Below are positions 60,911 to 64,000 of a stretch of 64,000 nt of DNA, piece after piece. Source of the stretch: Stictocephala bisonia (lineage: Eukaryota > Arthropoda > Insecta > Hemiptera > Membracidae); the NCBI GenBank assembly GCA_035578905.1, contig JAQJVL010000111.1, positions 124,001-188,000 on the forward strand, given 5' to 3'. How positions within the stretch are numbered: position 1 is the first letter of the stretch; each line of letters begins with the position of its first letter. The notes under the pieces were generated by a model. It was not told where the DNA came from, did not search any database, and saw only the letters and a list, made by a program, of their open reading frames with translations. The translations under genes and the position numbers were made by a program.

Positions 60911-61080
60911 AGTTGAGAGCGCCAGTGGCAGTGGTCTACGGCGTCGGGACTTTTAGAGATAGCTCAGGTTCGAATCGTGTCCTTGGCAGGATTTGTTATC
61001 ATTAAAACTCTTACCTTTTACTGTCCTTGTTCTACCCCTTACCACGTGTGAATAATTCCCACGGGAAGAGTAAGGTTATA
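60911..61080 (+). mobile_element. SINE family B, copy 1
   Basis: The tRNA-like head is gccagtggcagtggtctacg, with a strong box B ggttcgaatc (60967-60976). The body includes ggcaggatttgttatcatta, ccttgttctaccccttacca, gtgtgaataattccca and gggaagagtaaggttat. The body is shared with 53095-53220. No simple tail remains. Confidence 0.8.
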
Positions 61081-62128
61081 GGAGGTACTAGAGAAAACGC
61101 GCTTTCTAAGGGAATCAAACTGGTGAATTTTTACTAAAAAATACATAGAACACAACCAAATAGTTTTCCTAATTTGCCTTGTCAGGAGTTCATTATGCCT
61201 TTTTTTTCACAATTTGCCCAGGAATCATGCTGAAATCTTTCGATAGCCTTAACTCGCTAAGGAAGCGTTTCGGACTATGTTTATATGATTTTTACAAGTA
61301 GACTGTGCTGGAGAAGTGGGGAAAACTTCGTGAATGTTATGGACTATGATGATTATGTTACTTAAATTACAATATCAATTAATTCTGAAAGTAAAATTAA
61401 AATACTACAACCGTTTTAGAATCAGCCATGATTCAGATCAGGACATGGAAATATAACCTTGGACCAGACAAGATCCTTTTGTGAAGCGATAAAACAGTGG
61501 ACGAGTCAGCATTGAAAGGCTCTCAGATGGAACTTGGTTGGCTTTTTACTGGCAACTAAGACCTGCCCCTCCATTGGGTTTACTATAACCATTTCTTGAC
61601 TAAGATAATCTAATAAAGAAGTGATTCTCTTTTAAGTATTTATTAATAACTTTTTGTAGAGTATTGTAAAGCAGATAAACTCTACAATACTCTTGTGTTG
61701 CCTTGTTTACTCGTTCCACCTCCTATTGAATGCGCGAGATTTGCACATCTGAACATTCAGTTTGTTTTCTTGTTAAAGTCACTTTTAAAGGTGAAAATGG
61801 TGCAGTAAGGAGGCAGTGAGTGTGTTAGAAAATACTCTAATATGAAATTGAGCATCTTCTTTCCATAAAAAGATCATAATAAATTATAAATATTTTAACA
61901 CCAGTAGTATTTTTACCTACGTATGTTTTTAATGTTGTTAAAGACAACAGTATAAACCCTTCCAACAACATGTTGGATCTGTACAGTGCTGAACGTTCAT
62001 ATATAGTAATTTGTTTATCATCATTATCTAGTTATTTTGGTATGTGGTTGATAAACTTGCTTCTCCAAAATCGACCTCCAAACATATAATACAACGATTT
62101 TTCCTCTAATGTCCTGTATTTACATAAT
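61081..62128. other. Intergenic, no gene seen
   Basis: A weak 11-bp inverted repeat (agagtattgta / tacaatactct) lies at about 61658-61693. There is no coding frame. Confidence 0.6.
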
Positions 62129-62266
62129 ACAATACAAGTTAACGTTAAACAAATGAAATTTATTACAATATAAGTTCAAAATACACAAGTATTATGGTGA
62201 AACCACGTTTACCCTTCTCAGACCAGAGGGGTTGAAAACGCTAGTTAAAAAAGACCTCTCTTTTAC
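62129..62266 (+). mobile_element. Foldback family member, one arm, cut by the N run
   Basis: The sequence tacaatacaagttaacgtta, attacaatataagttcaaaa, tattatggtg and ctcagaccagagggg matches the left arm of the element at 27220-27537, but lacks the atcgatttcggtga segment. The expected second arm would lie inside or beyond the N run, and is not seen on the other side. Confidence 0.7.
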
Positions 62267-62364
62267 NNNNNNNNNNNNNNNNNNNNNNNNNNNNNNNNNN
62301 NNNNNNNNNNNNNNNNNNNNNNNNNNNNNNNNNNNNNNNNNNNNNNNNNNNNNNNNNNNNNNNN
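62267..62364. other. Assembly gap (98 N)
   Basis: Undetermined bases lie between the foldback arm and the second 104-bp array. True length is unknown. Frames crossing it are meaningless. Confidence 0.99.
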
Positions 62365-63147
62365 GACGATGTGAACAGTCTGTACTACTAGGCGAGTTCC
62401 CCAGGTGACGTTCAAACAATGGTAGATACACACAATACTCAATGTTCCCATGTACAAACACTACATTGTACGATGTGAACAGTCTGTACTACTAGGCGAG
62501 TTCCCCAGGTGACGTTCAAACAATGGTAGATACACACAATACTCAATGTTCCCATGTACAAACACTACATTGTACGATGTGAACAGTCTGTACTACTAGG
62601 CGAGTTCCCCAGGTGACGTTCAAACATTGGTAGATACATACAATACTCAATGCTCCCATGTACAAACAATACATTGTACGATGTGAACAGTCTGTACTAC
62701 TAGGCGATTTCCCCAGGTGACGTTCAAACAATGGTAGATACACATAATACTCAATGTTCCCATGTACAAACACTACATTGTACGATGTGAACAGTCTGTA
62801 CTACTAGGCGAGTTTCCCAGGTAACGTTCAAACAATGGTAGATATACAATACTCAATACTCCCATGTACAAACAATACATTGTATGATGTGAACAGTCTG
62901 TAGTACTAGGCGAGTTCCCCAGGTAACGTTCAAACAATGGTAGATATACAATACTCAATGCTCCCATGTACAAACACTACATTGTACGATGTGAACAGTC
63001 TGTACTACTAGGCGAGTTTCCCAGGTAACGTTCAAACAATGGTAGATATACAATACTCAATGCTCCCATGTACAAACAATACATTGTACGATGTGAACAG
63101 TCTGTAGTACTAGGCGAGTTCCCCAGGTAACGTTCAAACAATGGTAT
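62365..63147 (-). repeat. 104-bp satellite, array 2 (about 7.5 units)
   Basis: The same unit as 53378-57861, with its own variants: ctgtactactaggcg and caatgttccc in the left units, and ~98-bp units (gatatacaatactc, missing acacac) in the right units. The left edge is hidden by the N run. Confidence 0.97.
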
Positions 63148-63699
63148 TTATACCGACTGAATATCATCAATATTTATAGATACTATATACTGTACCTGAG
63201 CAGATACAGAGACAAGCAAATTGTATTGATGGCACATGCTTATAAAGATCCTTGAAACATATATAATTAGAAGTTATACTTTTAACTATCGATACATTTA
63301 TGAACTGTTTACATTAATAATCATTTAATTAAACCCAAAAACAAAACACAAATTGTTACATAAATACGCCCTAAAAGTGTTATACAATACAAAATAAATA
63401 CTGTAAACACATAGTAAACATATAGACTATTTTTTTTAAATTATATCTTATCACCAAAATTTCTCATATCTCGATCTTTCATAACCACATTATTTTTATT
63501 CATCTTACTCAAACCTCTATTTTCTACGTCCCTTTTCACATTTTTGAACCTTTCAATTTGGCCAATTTAATAGGGCGCTTATTACTGCTTGTAGATAATT
63601 TAAAGTGGACAGATTAAGAGACAAAAAAGGAATTGGTGACACAGTTAAAAGACTGATTTATATCCAAGTCTTTAGAACAGATAAAAGTCTTAAACACAA
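63148..63699. other. AT-rich spacer, no gene seen
   Basis: No coding frame or repeat boundary was recognised. Confidence 0.6.
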
Positions 63700-64000
63700 T
63701 TACTAAGAGAAATTAAATTATCAAATTATGTATGGAAAAATAACCATACAAATTGGTTACTTCACAAGACAATTTGTTCGTCATGACATTCGAATGACCG
63801 CTACTCTGTAAAGGATAATTCTTTCCAAGTCCAGTTTGCGACAATTAATTCTCTTAAATAGACCTTTCATTGAATACCAAACTTGGCTTAGATTTAAGAT
63901 GTTCGTTCAACTCCTCACGGGCCGTACCAGTGAACGGATGAAAGGTCACTAATGGTATGAAAAAGTAGGTTTTTGTGACCAAGATGATGTGCAAGATTTC
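63700..64000 (+). mobile_element. Tc1/mariner-like MITE, family G, copy 3 (rearranged, cut by window end)
   Basis: From about 63775 on it matches copy 1 and the complement of copy 2 (gaatgaccgctactctg, gacctttcattgaatacc, ttcaactcctcacgggcc). The preceding piece (attatcaaattatgtatgg-aaaaataacca) has the opposite orientation to that body when compared with copy 2, so an internal inversion or junction is present. The right end lies beyond the window. Confidence 0.7.

Noticed and set aside
62192..62461. Open frames spanning the N run
   Set aside because: They are translated through undetermined bases and satellite sequence.

Overview
This is a gene-poor, AT-rich eukaryotic window. Its style is that of an arthropod, most likely an insect: Jockey/CR1- and I-group LINE debris, tRNA-derived SINEs, hAT- and Tc1/mariner-like MITEs, and spliceosomal-type signals. 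I cannot name the species from sequence alone. I found no complete host protein-coding gene, tRNA gene or rRNA gene. About a quarter of the window (roughly 16-17 kb) lies in twelve tandem arrays with unit lengths of 18, 25, 36 (three arrays), 73, 104 (two arrays), 107, about 112, 121 and about 123 bp. Most of the long open reading frames on both strands are artefacts of these arrays.

Layout. Positions 1-8700 hold a frameshifted LINE reverse transcriptase fragment, a tRNA-SINE, a 36-bp GC-rich minisatellite, and a hAT-like MITE (5308-6045, exact 8-bp target duplication) nested in an RNase H-type LINE remnant. Positions 8700-18000 hold four tandem arrays (about 112, about 123, 36 and 121 bp), a LINE 3' end, a second SINE and a foldback MITE. 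Positions 18271-21560 are one uninterrupted 18-bp array of about 183 copies. Positions 21900-30100 carry two solo LTRs of one family in opposite orientation, each with its own 4-bp target duplication; one carries a 606-bp intron-like block that is missing from the other. Between them lies a near-perfect foldback (27220-27537). Positions 30100-45500 are AT-rich with MITEs, SINEs, microsatellites, a 25-bp array and two exon-like islands. Positions 45510-46719 are a 5'-truncated LINE with an intact 10-bp target duplication. Positions 46800-63150 are dominated by 107-, 73-, 104- and 36-bp arrays. A 98-base run of N sits beside a second piece of the 104-bp array. The window ends inside a third copy of the mariner-like MITE.

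There are no genes working together here. The biology is repeat biology: array expansion with higher-order structure, nested insertion, SINE and LTR mobilisation, and hairpin-forming foldbacks. The most unusual items are the solo-LTR pair that differs by a GT...AG block, the long foldback with a sister copy at the assembly gap, the higher-order patterns inside the 18-, 25-, 104- and ~112-bp arrays, and the recurrence of one 36-bp minisatellite at two loci whose neighbouring dispersed repeats are also shared. Three short, GC-elevated open islands with splice-like boundaries (13514, 38112-38246, 44579-44681) are the only hints of host exons.
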